64,000 nucleotides of DNA. Origin: Sporocytophaga sp. (GTDB lineage Bacteria > Bacteroidota > Bacteroidia > Cytophagales > Cytophagaceae). The stretch is from the NCBI RefSeq assembly GCF_017745095.1, contig NZ_JAGHZZ010000004.1, positions 248,001 to 312,000 on the forward strand, in the 5' to 3' direction. A program made the position numbers and the translations under genes. This document shows, one piece after another, positions 10,306 to 19,262 of the stretch (position 1 is the first letter of the stretch; every line of letters begins with the position of its first letter). Under the pieces are notes generated by a model. It was not told the DNA's origin and searched no databases. It saw only the letters and a list, made by a program, of their open reading frames with translations.

Positions 10306-12171
10306 CTACAAAATCTTGAACTCCGTACGCCTGTTCTTTTGCCTGCCTTCCTCTGTGGCATTGTCGGCAATTGGTTTTGCACTACCGTATCCTTTGTATA
10401 TCAATCTGTTATTGGATATGCCGGAAGAAGAGAGGTATTCAGAGACTTTTTGAGCCCTGGTTTTGGATAGAGCGATGTTTGCGTCAGCATTTCCTGTGTT
10501 GTCAGTATGACCGGAAATTTCAATTTTTATGGAAGGGTTTTCTTGTAATAGTTTAACAAGTTTCTGTAATTCAATGGTTGACTCTGGTCTCAAGTCTGAT
10601 TTACCAGAATCAAAAAAAATGTTTTTCAGAACCACTGTAGCACCCGATTTTGCGCTTTGAAGCTGAACATCATTTTTTAATTCTTTATATCCGTCTTTTT
10701 CTGAGAGGAAGACATTGTCAGAATAAAATAACTTCCCTTTTTTCTCAATGGTGATTCCGTAATTTTTTCCGGATGGAAGGGCAACCATATATTTTCCGTT
10801 TGCACTGTTAGAGGAGAATTTAGCAACTACCTCTCTGCTCGAGTTGTCAGTAATTGTAATATCAGCATCCAAAGGTTTTCCTGTTTCGTCTTTTACAGTT
10901 CCTTTAAGCAATGCAAGCTCTGGCTCTTCGCTTACCGGCATTCTTACCGAATATAGATCCTGCCTTCCTTGTCCGCCTTCTTTATCAGAAGAATAATAAC
11001 CGATTTTACCATTAGCAGAAAGCACAAAATAAACATCTTCTCCCGCCGTGTTAAGAGGATATCCGAGGTTTACAGGAGCTGACCATCCGCCTGAAGCAGT
11101 TTTCTCAGATTTAAATATGTCAAATCCTCCCATAGTAGAGTGACCTTTGGAGCTGAAATAAAGGGTTTTTCCATCAGGGTGAATGAATGGAGCATCTTCA
11201 TCAAACGGAGTATTGATACCTTCAAGCTTTTTGGGGACTGACCATTTACCGCCTAAAGTTCTTGAACAATAATAGATATCTCTGTTAGCCTGAAAGTTTT
11301 CAGCTCTTACAAAATACAAAGTCCGCTCATCAGGAGAAAGACATGCTGAGGTTTCGAAAAATGGAGTATTAATAGAGAGGGGTTCTGGTTTCGTCCATTG
11401 ATTACCTTTCTTTTCAGACATATAGATATCCCCTCCATTGCTGCTTTTGTAAATGAACATTGTTTCCCCGGAAGGAGCTATGCCTATGCAGGCATCATGC
11501 AAATCCGAGTTTATAGGTGTGCCCATATTTTGAGGGGTATCCCATGCGCCACCCTTGTTCTGACTTACATAAATATCTTCAAAATAAAGACCGTCATATT
11601 CTTTTTTTCCACCTGTAGAACCTGTTCTGCGGGAAGTAAAATAAAGTTCAGATAAGTCAGGAGTGATGTAAGGAAGATATTCCTGGAACTGTGTATTTAC
11701 AATAGGTCCGGCATTTGAAATTTTAAAATCCACAGGATTTTTTAAATACCCCTTTCCGTATTCGCACTCTGTAATTAGTTTGGAAATTGCTCTCTTATTT
11801 TTGTTACCTGGGTCTGATTTTTTGTAGTTTTCAATTGCCTTGTCAAAGTTGTGATTGAGCTGATAAGATTGAGCAAGAAGGAAATACATTTCACTGGTAG
11901 GAGCCTCTGAGTTTGCCACTGCGTCTGCTGCAAATTTCAGAGCCTTGGTTTTAGGAGACGTGAATAGGTAACACTGTGCAATCCTGAAATTAACGTACGG
12001 GTCTGTTTTCTTCTGTTCTAGGGCCTGCTCATATATTCCTAGCGCCTGAAAGAAATTTTTTTCTTCAAAAAACTTGTCTGCTTTTTTGATAAGCTTTTCG
12101 TCCTGACTAAAACTTTTTAAGGAGAAAAAAAGAAAGAAGGAAAGGATAAGTATGTTTCTTGTGAATTGCAT
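10306..12171 (-). CDS. PorE-like TPR / beta-propeller / OmpA-domain periplasmic protein
   Basis: A 621-residue exported protein. Order of domains: signal peptide (MQFTRNILILSFFLFFSLK...), TPR-like helices (about 20-135), PD40/WD40-like beta-propeller repeats with SPDERTLYFVRA, HPDGKTLYFSSKG and similar strands (about 165-410), a carboxypeptidase-regulatory-like fold (about 420-505) and a C-terminal OmpA-type peptidoglycan-binding domain with ISGHTDNTGNADANIALS. This order is that of PorE, the type IX secretion component that anchors the machinery to peptidoglycan, but paralogues with this layout exist. No lipobox cysteine is present, unlike PorE. The start is placed at 12171, not 12285, because it begins the signal peptide, has GGAG upstream, and the longer form would read through a hairpin. 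Confidence 0.82.
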   Translation of the reverse strand: MQFTRNILILSFFLFFSLKSFSQDEKLIKKADKFFEEKNFFQALGIYEQALEQKKTDPYVNFRIAQCYLFTSPKTKALKFAADAVANSEAPTSEMYFLLAQSYQLNHNFDKAIENYKKSDPGNKNKRAISKLITECEYGKGYLKNPVDFKISNAGPIVNTQFQEYLPYITPDLSELYFTSRRTGSTGGKKEYDGLYFEDIYVSQNKGGAWDTPQNMGTPINSDLHDACIGIAPSGETMFIYKSSNGGDIYMSEKKGNQWTKPEPLSINTPFFETSACLSPDERTLYFVRAENFQANRDIYYCSRTLGGKWSVPKKLEGINTPFDEDAPFIHPDGKTLYFSSKGHSTMGGFDIFKSEKTASGGWSAPVNLGYPLNTAGEDVYFVLSANGKIGYYSSDKEGGQGRQDLYSVRMPVSEEPELALLKGTVKDETGKPLDADITITDNSSREVVAKFSSNSANGKYMVALPSGKNYGITIEKKGKLFYSDNVFLSEKDGYKELKNDVQLQSAKSGATVVLKNIFFDSGKSDLRPESTIELQKLVKLLQENPSIKIEISGHTDNTGNADANIALSKTRAQKVSEYLSSSGISNNRLIYKGYGSAKPIADNATEEGRQKNRRTEFKIL

Positions 12172-12250
12172 AGGACTCCGGGATTTAGAGGGTTTTAATC
12201 GCAGTAGAAGTGTTTTACAATTTAGCATGGATTGCTGCGGCTTAAAAACA

Positions 12251-12289
12251 AAGAATGTCAGAAAACTTAAAATGCTCCCTGACATTCTT
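12251..12289 (-). terminator. Hairpin after the DUF4293 gene
   Basis: A perfect 11-base inverted repeat (AAGAATGTCAG 12251-12261, CTGACATTCTT 12279-12289), T-rich on its leftward side, lies 38 bases after the DUF4293 stop. It probably separates that gene from the PorE-like gene. Confidence 0.55.
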
Positions 12290-12326
12290 CTGATAAAGAA
12301 AACGAAAATGATTTTGAAATATTGAA

Positions 12327-12797
12327 CTATCTCAGTCTGTCCACTGATCTTACAAGTTCTTCATCTTTTCTGATAAATCTGTTTGCAAGCATATTCAGGA
12401 TAATACCAGCTATCGGTAAAAAGAAAGCAATGTCAAAGCTTTCCTCATAAAGAGTAAAGCCTATTTTTTTAACTTCGTGAATAGCATAAACATTAGCACC
12501 GATAAGCGCAGACATTAGCAGGGAATTAACCAGACCAAGTTTCATCTGGAACAGTCTGTTTTTGTATTTGAAAATGGAAATCAAAGCTGTAACTGCGGCC
12601 ACTATGGCAATAGCTGCTATATAAGAGGAAGCGTATACCGCGTCGCCAGGGTTGGTCGTCTCATATGCCTTAAAGGAATTAACAATGATTTTTAGGCCAG
12701 TTTGTGGTTCCGTTTTCTCCCAAATAGGGAAAAACAAGGTAAGTACCATCACTACTGCCACAAAAAAGAGAAGGACTGATTGGATTCTTTGAATCAT
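12327..12797 (-). CDS. DUF4293 family membrane protein
   Basis: A 156-residue membrane protein with four predicted helices (about 5-25, 55-78, 87-107, 122-142), matching the Bacteroidota-specific DUF4293 family. It begins MIQRIQSVLLF, the family's typical N-terminus. Function is unknown. It is divergent from truA, a neighbour often seen for this family. A promoter reading leftward is visible at 12826-12857. The C-terminus is charged (RKDEELVRSVDRLR) and probably cytoplasmic. Confidence 0.85.
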   Translation of the reverse strand: MIQRIQSVLLFFVAVVMVLTLFFPIWEKTEPQTGLKIIVNSFKAYETTNPGDAVYASSYIAAIAIVAAVTALISIFKYKNRLFQMKLGLVNSLLMSALIGANVYAIHEVKKIGFTLYEESFDIAFFLPIAGIILNMLANRFIRKDEELVRSVDRLR

Positions 12798-12825
12798 CTT
12801 AGGATCGTTTTTAAATTGCGAAAAG

Positions 12826-12857
12826 CAAAAATAATATCATTTTGTTTTAAATTACAA
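12826..12857 (-). promoter_or_regulatory. Promoter of the DUF4293 gene
   Basis: Leftward, TTG (12855-12857), 21 bases, and TATTTTTG (12826-12833) fit the Bacteroidota promoter consensus; the gene starts at 12797. Confidence 0.5.
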
Positions 12858-12878
12858 CTTTCTTTGAGTGGAGGTAAA

Positions 12879-13628
12879 GTGAAACGTTATTTTCTAGAGG
12901 TTGCCTATAAAGGGACAAATTACAGTGGCTGGCAGATACAGAAAAATGCTGTTTCGGTGCAGGAAGAGTTAAATAAGGTACTAAAGGTACTATTCGGAGA
13001 TAAAATAAATACCCTTGGAAGTGGTCGGACAGATACGGGAGTGCATGCAGAACAACAATTCGTACAAATAGATCTGGAGAAAGACCTTACAATTGATTAT
13101 CTGTACAAAATCAACAGAATGCTTCCCGAAGATATTTCTGTAAGGGAATATTTTGTGGTGAATTCTGAATCGAATGCGCGATTCGATGCCATTTCAAGAA
13201 GATACGAATATAGAATTACTCGTGTAAAAAATCCTTTTTTGTTTGGACTAACCTACTTTTACCCTCGTCCTATGGATGTGGCTCTCTTAAACAATGCATC
13301 CGCTTTGTTGTATAATTATTTTGACTTTCAAAGTTTTAGTAAGGTTAAAACATCTGTAGAGAATTTCCTTTGCACCATTTACAGAGCTGAATGGGAAGAA
13401 AGAGGAGATCTTTTGATTTTTCATGTGGAAGCTAACAGGTTTTTAAGGGGAATGGTAAGAGCGCTGGTTGGTACTCTTATTGAGGTTGGCTTGGGTAAAA
13501 TGTCTATCGAAGAATTTAAAGAAATTCTGGATAAAAAAGACCGTAAAGCTGCAGGGCGCGCAGCACCTCCGGAAGGGCTATTTCTTTGTGAAGTAAAATA
13601 TCCCAAAGAAATCTTTTTCAAAGAATAA
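12879..13628 (+). CDS. truA: tRNA pseudouridine(38-40) synthase TruA
   Basis: A 249-residue TruA, which isomerises uridines 38-40 in the anticodon arm of tRNAs. The catalytic aspartate is Asp52 in GSGRTDTGVHA. Other family blocks are ARFDAISRRYEYRI and NRFLRGMVRALVGTLIEVG. The GTG start at 12879 is chosen because an excellent ribosome-binding site (GGAGG, 12870-12874) lies four bases upstream and the protein then begins KRYFLEVAYKGTNYSGWQ, the usual TruA N-terminus; an upstream ATG at 12780 would add 33 unrelated residues and overlap the divergent DUF4293 gene. It acts in the cytosol. Confidence 0.95.
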   Translation: MKRYFLEVAYKGTNYSGWQIQKNAVSVQEELNKVLKVLFGDKINTLGSGRTDTGVHAEQQFVQIDLEKDLTIDYLYKINRMLPEDISVREYFVVNSESNARFDAISRRYEYRITRVKNPFLFGLTYFYPRPMDVALLNNASALLYNYFDFQSFSKVKTSVENFLCTIYRAEWEERGDLLIFHVEANRFLRGMVRALVGTLIEVGLGKMSIEEFKEILDKKDRKAAGRAAPPEGLFLCEVKYPKEIFFKE

Positions 13629-13708
13629 TTTTAAAGAACAAAATTTTAATCAAAGCATTAGTAATTAGGTTCTTTAAGTGAATGAGGAAAAAATGGGATT
13701 TAACTTTC

Positions 13709-13740
13709 TTTCGCTCCTCTTAGTTTTTAGATTACTTTTG
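13709..13740 (+). promoter_or_regulatory. Promoter of the first ABC half-exporter
   Basis: TTTC (13709-13712), 20 bases, and TACTTTTG (13733-13740) fit the Bacteroidota promoter with one mismatch in the -33 element. The gene starts at 13761. Confidence 0.4.
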
Positions 13741-13760
13741 CTCAAAATAATTGAAGCATT

Positions 13761-15530
13761 GTGAAAGATAAGAAAACGATCAGCGGGAATTTATTTGATC
13801 TAAAGATCCTTAATAGACTTTTTCAATACCTGAAGCCTTACAAAGGATCCTTTCTGTTTTTGATTTTCCTTACTGTTCTCTCAGCCATTCTGGGACCAGC
13901 TAAGCCTTTGATCATCAAGTATACGCTCGATACTTATGTTCAAAGCAGTGATGCATTAGGACTTAGAAATATGGTCTTATTGCTTTTGGGGCTTCTGGCC
14001 TTGCATTCGGTTGTTGAATATTCTCACACATATATTGCCAGCTGGCTAGGACAAAGTGTAATCAAAGACATCAGAATAAAATTATTTTCTCACCTTGTCA
14101 GATTCCGTCTGAAGTTTTTTGACCGCACACCTATTGGTACGCTGGTGACGAGAAACGTGTCAGATGTGGAAACTCTATCCAACGTATTCAGCGAAGGTTT
14201 GGCTTCAATCGTTGCCGATTTATTGCAGCTTGCAACGATTCTTGGTGTAATGTTTTATATCAACTGGAGGCTTACTTTGTACAGTCTTTCAATGCTGCCT
14301 TTGTTGTTACTTTCTACCTATATTTTTAAAGAAAAAATAAAAAGTTCATTCAACGAAGTGCGAACTGCTGTGGCCCGCCTTAATGCTTTTGTACAAGAGC
14401 ATATAACGGGTATGAGCATCGTTCAGATCTTTAACAGTGAGTCAAGAGAATTTGAGAAGTTTAAAAAGATCAACGAAGAGCATAAGGTTTCCAATTTAAA
14501 GTCTGTCCTTTATTATTCCATTTATATGCCCGTGGCTGAGATTATGGCAGCAATCGGAACTGGACTTTTGATATGGTATGGCGCCAATTCTGTCATGAAA
14601 GAAACGGTGAGTCTTGGGGATTTGGTAGCATTTATTTTGTATATCTCCATGTTTTTCCGTCCTATCAGAATGATCGCAGACCGTTTTAATACTCTGCAAA
14701 TGGGTATTGTGAGTTCAGACAGGATATTCAAATTATTGGACAACGATGAAGATATTATTCCTAATGGTACATATAAAGCTCAAGAATTTAAAGGCGAAGT
14801 AAAGTTTGACAAAGTCTGGTTTGCCTATTCTGAAGAAGACTATGTTTTAAAAGATATTTCTTTTAATGTGAAAGCAGGAGAGAAGGTAGCCTTCGTCGGG
14901 GCTACAGGTGCGGGTAAATCATCAATCATTAATATTTTAAATAGATTTTATGACATCAACAAGGGAACGATCCTGGTCGATGGTGTTGATTTAAAAACAT
15001 ATGATTTAAATTATCTGAGATCTCAGATTTCAATGGTGTTGCAGGATGTATTTCTTTTCAGCGACAGCATCAGAAATAATATTACTTTGAGAAATGAAGC
15101 GATAAGTGACGCAAAAATTTGGGAAGCTGCCGAGTTGGTAGGTGCAAGGGGCTTTATTGAAAGACTTCCCGGAGGTCTGGATTATAACGTTCAGGAAAGG
15201 GGCGCAACACTTTCTGTTGGTCAGAGACAATTGATTTCCTTCATCCGCGCAATGGTTTATGATCCTAAAATTATAGTTTTGGATGAAGCGACTTCTTCTA
15301 TAGACTCAGAAACGGAAGAGTTAATTCAAAAGGCAATAGAGAAGCTTATGTTGGGAAGAACATCCATCATAATAGCACACAGGCTTTCAACAATAAGAAA
15401 TTCCGATAAAATTATAGTCATGGATAAAGGAGAAATTAAAGAAACCGGTAGACATGAAGAGTTGATTGCAAAAGGCGGGCTATACGCTCAACTTAACAAA
15501 CTTCAATATAAAAATCTTTTGGAAGCATAA
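13761..15530 (+). CDS. ABC exporter half-transporter, canonical Walker B / LSVGQ subunit
   Basis: A 589-residue fusion of a six-helix exporter membrane domain (about 1-325) and an ATPase domain. Walker A is GATGAGKSS (about residue 380), the C-loop is LSVGQRQ (about 482) and Walker B is IIVLDEATSSID with the catalytic Glu, followed by the H-loop IIAHRLS. The valine in the C-loop, with intact Walker B, is the pattern of the BmrD/TM288-type subunit of heterodimeric exporters. Its likely partner is the ABC gene at 17481-19262, which shows the opposite defect. Substrate is unknown (drug or lipid). Its stop overlaps the next start by one base (TAATG). Confidence 0.93.
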   Translation: MKDKKTISGNLFDLKILNRLFQYLKPYKGSFLFLIFLTVLSAILGPAKPLIIKYTLDTYVQSSDALGLRNMVLLLLGLLALHSVVEYSHTYIASWLGQSVIKDIRIKLFSHLVRFRLKFFDRTPIGTLVTRNVSDVETLSNVFSEGLASIVADLLQLATILGVMFYINWRLTLYSLSMLPLLLLSTYIFKEKIKSSFNEVRTAVARLNAFVQEHITGMSIVQIFNSESREFEKFKKINEEHKVSNLKSVLYYSIYMPVAEIMAAIGTGLLIWYGANSVMKETVSLGDLVAFILYISMFFRPIRMIADRFNTLQMGIVSSDRIFKLLDNDEDIIPNGTYKAQEFKGEVKFDKVWFAYSEEDYVLKDISFNVKAGEKVAFVGATGAGKSSIINILNRFYDINKGTILVDGVDLKTYDLNYLRSQISMVLQDVFLFSDSIRNNITLRNEAISDAKIWEAAELVGARGFIERLPGGLDYNVQERGATLSVGQRQLISFIRAMVYDPKIIVLDEATSSIDSETEELIQKAIEKLMLGRTSIIIAHRLSTIRNSDKIIVMDKGEIKETGRHEELIAKGGLYAQLNKLQYKNLLEA

Positions 15531-16057
15531 TGAATAAAAAACTGTTAATCTGGATTGGTGTAATATTTTTTACAGCTGTACTTGGAAGCTTTGCATACCA
15601 AAAGCTTGGCGGATTTAACGAACCTGTTTATAAGGTAAAAGTAGCTCCTACTTTTTTTATGTTGGGTAAGCCATATCATGGCATACTTGCGGATAAAGCT
15701 TTTGGCCAGCTTTTTAATGATGCTGAGAATCTGAAATCCGGCAGGTTTAAAAATGGATTAGTGGCAGGTTACTTTTATAATGAAACAGAAAAGGGAACAG
15801 ATACTATTAAAGCTTTCATAGGATTATTGTTTGAAGATTCTCTTACTCCTATCAAAGGTTATTCAGTATTAAGGATTGATCAGAGGAAGGTAATTGAGGC
15901 TACAGTAAATGCTCATTTTCTGGTAGCTCCAGCAAATATTTATGAAAAAATTAAAGCTTTTGGGAAAGATCAAAATCTAACAGTGAAAGCTTCTCCGGCA
16001 CTGGAAATTTATCCAAAAGAAAGGCAGTTTGTAATACAGATTCCTGTCGTAGAATGA
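15530..16057 (+). CDS. Membrane-anchored GyrI-like (effector-binding) domain protein
   Basis: A 175-residue protein with an N-terminal membrane anchor (about residues 5-23) and a domain resembling the GyrI-like/AraC effector-binding fold: a first strand VAPTFFMLGKPYHG, a central YSVLRIDQRKVIEA strand and the typical end ALEIYPKERQFVIQIPV. Such domains bind hydrophobic or cationic small molecules. Start and stop overlap with the upstream ABC gene by one base, so translation is coupled; a role as a ligand-binding accessory of the exporter is inferred. Family assignment is moderate, based on pattern rather than a catalytic motif. Confidence 0.65.
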   Translation: MNKKLLIWIGVIFFTAVLGSFAYQKLGGFNEPVYKVKVAPTFFMLGKPYHGILADKAFGQLFNDAENLKSGRFKNGLVAGYFYNETEKGTDTIKAFIGLLFEDSLTPIKGYSVLRIDQRKVIEATVNAHFLVAPANIYEKIKAFGKDQNLTVKASPALEIYPKERQFVIQIPVVE

Positions 16058-16086
16058 TTTTTAAAAACTTAAAGCGAAACCTCGTT

Positions 16087-16107
16087 GAGACGCCATGCTG
16101 GCGTCTC
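16087..16107. repeat. REP-like 9-base palindrome
   Basis: GAGACGCCA (16087-16095) and TGGCGTCTC (16099-16107) pair perfectly around a 3-base loop. It is GC-rich against an AT-rich background, has no T run close behind, and looks like an interspersed extragenic palindrome more than a terminator, although it could also stop transcription or protect the 3' end. Confidence 0.6.
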
Positions 16108-16361
16108 CCTATCCACCTGAGCAGTTTTTTATTTTTGAATAATCTAGAGATTGATAAATAACAGTTTCGTTGCTATGTTTATATAAAATCCCAATTTTTA
16201 AATATTCATATTTTTATTTTTTTTTATCTTTATTTAATGGCTTTGTAGTCTACAATGCTTATATTTCTTTTTATTAGAATAAATTAAAGCCAATTAGGCG
16301 CTTCGAATAAAATTTCTATCAAATCAATTTTACATAAATTCATCTATTAACTCAAACCCAT
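16108..16361. other. Intergenic stretch upstream of the CBM9 gene
   Basis: AT-rich sequence with no convincing open frame. No clear TTTG/TAnnTTTG promoter pair was found, although the region must hold the promoter of the CBM9 gene. Confidence 0.4.
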
Positions 16362-17351
16362 ATGAAGATTTATACAAAACATCTTTCATTTTTAATTTTA
16401 TCTCTGATGTTTGGGCATTTGCTCTACGCTCAGCCAGAATCGAATACAGAATATTATAAAGCTCCTAAAGCCGATACTGCTCCTGTTATTGATGGAAATG
16501 CTAATGATGCTGTATGGAATGATGCTGCGTGGGTTCCAATTAGCAATGTTTATATTGGCAATCCTGTGACCGCAGATGATTTCAGTGGCAGGTACAAAAT
16601 CGTTTGGACTAGCGATAGGTTATATATCCTTGCTGAAATTACAGACGACATTTTAAGAGATGTTAATTCTCCTGCACTTACTAATTACTGGGATGATGAT
16701 TGTCTGGAGTTGTTCCTGGATGAAAATAAATCGGGTGGGCCCCATGAGTTTAGTTATAATGCATTCGCCTATCATATGGCGATCAATAATATTGATGTTG
16801 CAGACAATGGGACAGATGGGAAGCCTCATTTATTTAATGATCACATCACTTCTGCTAAAATTCAGTCTGGGACAAAATACACCTGGGAAGTTTCAGTAAA
16901 GGTTTTCGGTGAAAATTTTGTTTATGGTCAAAACAATACTCCTTTAACTTTGAATGAGGGCAAGATTATGGGTTTTAACCTGGCTTACTGTGATAACGAC
17001 AAAGCCCAAACAAGGGAAAATTTCATAGGGTCCCGCTATCTTGACAAATCTATTGCAAATAATGGATACATCAATGCAGATGTTTTTGCCAAGTTAGAGT
17101 TGGTTGCTGGTTCTGTTACAACTGGCATAGACGCATCAAATGATCAAAATGCTTTTTTGATTTACCCTAACCCTGCTGAAGAAGGTGTTATATATTTAAA
17201 TCAAACCTCTAACATAGAGATCTATAATGCTCTTGGTAATCTTGTTTCTTCTGCAAAGGCTGTTTCAGTAGTAGATATATCTTCTTATTCTAAAGGACCT
17301 TATCTTCTGAAAACTGATAAGGGTGAAGTTTTAAGGTTTGTGAAGAAGTAA
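16362..17351 (+). CDS. Secreted CBM9-family carbohydrate-binding protein with T9SS sorting domain
   Basis: A 329-residue exported protein: signal peptide (about 1-24, ending LLYAQ), a family 9 carbohydrate-binding-like domain (about 30-245) with PVIDGNANDAVWNDA, VWTSDRLYILAEITDD and YWDDDCLELFLDENK, then a linker and a type IX secretion C-terminal sorting domain (about 257-329) with IYPNPAEEGVIYL, EIYNALGNLV and a Lys-rich end. The sorting domain is removed or anchored at the cell surface by the T9SS machinery. No catalytic domain is attached, so it may be a free binding module or part of a surface complex. It is monocistronic with a strong terminator. It lies between the two half-exporter genes without evident functional link. 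Confidence 0.88.
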   Translation: MKIYTKHLSFLILSLMFGHLLYAQPESNTEYYKAPKADTAPVIDGNANDAVWNDAAWVPISNVYIGNPVTADDFSGRYKIVWTSDRLYILAEITDDILRDVNSPALTNYWDDDCLELFLDENKSGGPHEFSYNAFAYHMAINNIDVADNGTDGKPHLFNDHITSAKIQSGTKYTWEVSVKVFGENFVYGQNNTPLTLNEGKIMGFNLAYCDNDKAQTRENFIGSRYLDKSIANNGYINADVFAKLELVAGSVTTGIDASNDQNAFLIYPNPAEEGVIYLNQTSNIEIYNALGNLVSSAKAVSVVDISSYSKGPYLLKTDKGEVLRFVKK

Positions 17352-17420
17352 GTTATTAATGTATCTTTTTATAAGGTAAGGTATAGAGGATAAACTTATA
17401 AATGGAAGATAGTATAAAAT

Positions 17421-17457
17421 AAAAAGAGCTAAGCATCTAAAATGCTTAGCTCTTTTT
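17421..17457. terminator. Strong bidirectional terminator
   Basis: A perfect 16-base stem (17421-17436 with 17442-17457) with a 5-base loop, A run on one side and T run on the other. It serves the CBM9 gene rightward and the ABC gene (17481) leftward. Confidence 0.95.
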
Positions 17458-17480
17458 ATGAAGTCTATCTGTCTGGATTA

Positions 17481-19262
17481 TTAAACCTTACTTTCTTCTT
17501 CCAGCTGTTTGGTATATAAAGTCTTATAAATTCCGTCGAGTTTCATCAGGTTTTCATGATTTCCCCTTTCTGCGACTTCACCATTTTCCAGAACTATGAT
17601 CTGGTCTGCCAGCTTCACTGAAGATGCCCTGTGAGAAATAATGATTGTTGTTCTGTCTTTCATTATTTTCTTAAGATTGTTAAGAATAGTGTTTTCTGTC
17701 TTCGTATCAACAGCAGAAAGGCAATCGTCAAGAATCAATATTTTAGGGGACCTTGAAATCGCTCTTGCAATGGACAATCGCTGCTTTTGCCCACCTGAAA
17801 GGGTGATTCCTCTTTCACCGAGGATAGTATCAAATTTATCAGGAAACTCTACTATGTTTTGGTACAGATCAGCATCTTTAGCAGCTTGCACGATCTGGTC
17901 TTCTCCTATAAATAGTGATCCAAATGCAATATTATTTCTAATGGAATCACTAAACAAAAAGACATCCTGAGGAACGTATCCGCATTGCGCTCTTAGTGAC
18001 TGGATATCATAATCCCTGATTGCAACATTATCAACCTTGATAGTGCCTTGAGAAGTATCATAAAGTCTTACCATAAGATTTGCAATGGTAGATTTACCAG
18101 AGCCTGTGCCTCCTATGATGGCTAGAGATTCTCCCGCTTTTACTTTAAAAGAAACTCCATTAAGAGCTTTTATTCCTGTGTCAGGATAAACAAGGGAAAC
18201 ATTATCAAATTCAACTTCACCTTGAATATTTTTGCTGAAATTCTTTTGTGAAACAATATCAGTCTTGGTTTTCAGGAATTCATTAATTCTTCCCTGAGAA
18301 GCTTCTGCTTTCTGCACCAGGCTGGTTGTCCAGCCAAGAGAAGCAACTGGCCAGGTCAGACGGTTGATGTATAAAAAGAATTCCGGAATATTTCCATAGT
18401 GTAATCTTCCTTCGATCAATTCATTTCCTCCGACATATAGAACCATGATTGTACTTAATCCTATTAAGGCAAGAATAACAGGAAAGAAGAATGCATTTAC
18501 TCTGGCAAGTTCAAGGGATTTGGCTTTATAAACCTCGCTAGCATCTGCAAAACCCTGAGAAATTTTATCCTCTCTTACAAATGATTTGGCTACCCTTATT
18601 CCGGAAAAAGATTCCTGAGAATAGGTTGAAAGCGCCGAAAGCTCTTTTTGTATGGCTAAAGATTTTTTAACTATAAGGTTTTCAATCAGGAATATTGAAA
18701 GGGCAAGTATGGGCAGAGGAAGAAGTACATATAATGTAAGTTTTGCATTGGCAAAAAACATAATGGGGACAGTGACAGCAAAAAGCACAATTAGATCCAA
18801 AATGTACATTATAGCTGGTCCCAGGTACATTCTGACGTTACTTACATCTTCCGAAACTCTAGCAAGTAAATCTCCAGTATTGTTTTTTCTGTAAAAACTA
18901 AGAGGGAGCGTCTGATAATGTTCATAGATTTCATTTTTCAGATCGAACTCGATAAGTCTTGAAGTACCGATTATTGTCTGTCTCTGGAAATAAAGGAAAA
19001 GCCCACTGAGTATTGCCATGCCAATAATGGCAAGCCCTGCCATTGCGATGTTATAGGCAAAATTATCAGTCTGGAAAAAGATTTTTTCCATTCCTTTGGT
19101 ATCTGTTCTGTTGTAACTTTCAGTAACATAGTTGATTGCCCAACGGACAATTACAGCAGGTACTGTAGCGAAAATTTTTGATAAAATTATAAAGCCAAGT
19201 CCCAGTAAAAATTTTGTCCTGTACTTGTAGAAATATTTATTGAGGTAATTTAACTCCTTCAC
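17481..19262 (-). CDS. ABC exporter half-transporter, degenerate Walker B subunit
   Basis: A 593-residue exporter half: six-helix membrane domain (about 1-330) and ATPase domain. Walker A is GGTGSGKST (about 384), the C-loop is the canonical LSGGQKQ (about 489), but Walker B reads ILILDDCLSAVD, with Asp in place of the catalytic Glu. This is the signature of the BmrC/TM287-type subunit of heterodimeric exporters, whose own ATP site is degenerate. The protein at 13761-15530 has the complementary C-loop change (LSVGQ), so the two are predicted to pair. They are convergent, 2 kb apart. Substrate is unknown. Confidence 0.93.
   Translation of the reverse strand: MKELNYLNKYFYKYRTKFLLGLGFIILSKIFATVPAVIVRWAINYVTESYNRTDTKGMEKIFFQTDNFAYNIAMAGLAIIGMAILSGLFLYFQRQTIIGTSRLIEFDLKNEIYEHYQTLPLSFYRKNNTGDLLARVSEDVSNVRMYLGPAIMYILDLIVLFAVTVPIMFFANAKLTLYVLLPLPILALSIFLIENLIVKKSLAIQKELSALSTYSQESFSGIRVAKSFVREDKISQGFADASEVYKAKSLELARVNAFFFPVILALIGLSTIMVLYVGGNELIEGRLHYGNIPEFFLYINRLTWPVASLGWTTSLVQKAEASQGRINEFLKTKTDIVSQKNFSKNIQGEVEFDNVSLVYPDTGIKALNGVSFKVKAGESLAIIGGTGSGKSTIANLMVRLYDTSQGTIKVDNVAIRDYDIQSLRAQCGYVPQDVFLFSDSIRNNIAFGSLFIGEDQIVQAAKDADLYQNIVEFPDKFDTILGERGITLSGGQKQRLSIARAISRSPKILILDDCLSAVDTKTENTILNNLKKIMKDRTTIIISHRASSVKLADQIIVLENGEVAERGNHENLMKLDGIYKTLYTKQLEEESKV

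Noticed and set aside
12172-12285. Longer N-terminus of the PorE-like protein
   Set aside because: The extra 38 residues precede a good signal peptide, cross a perfect hairpin, and lack a ribosome-binding site.
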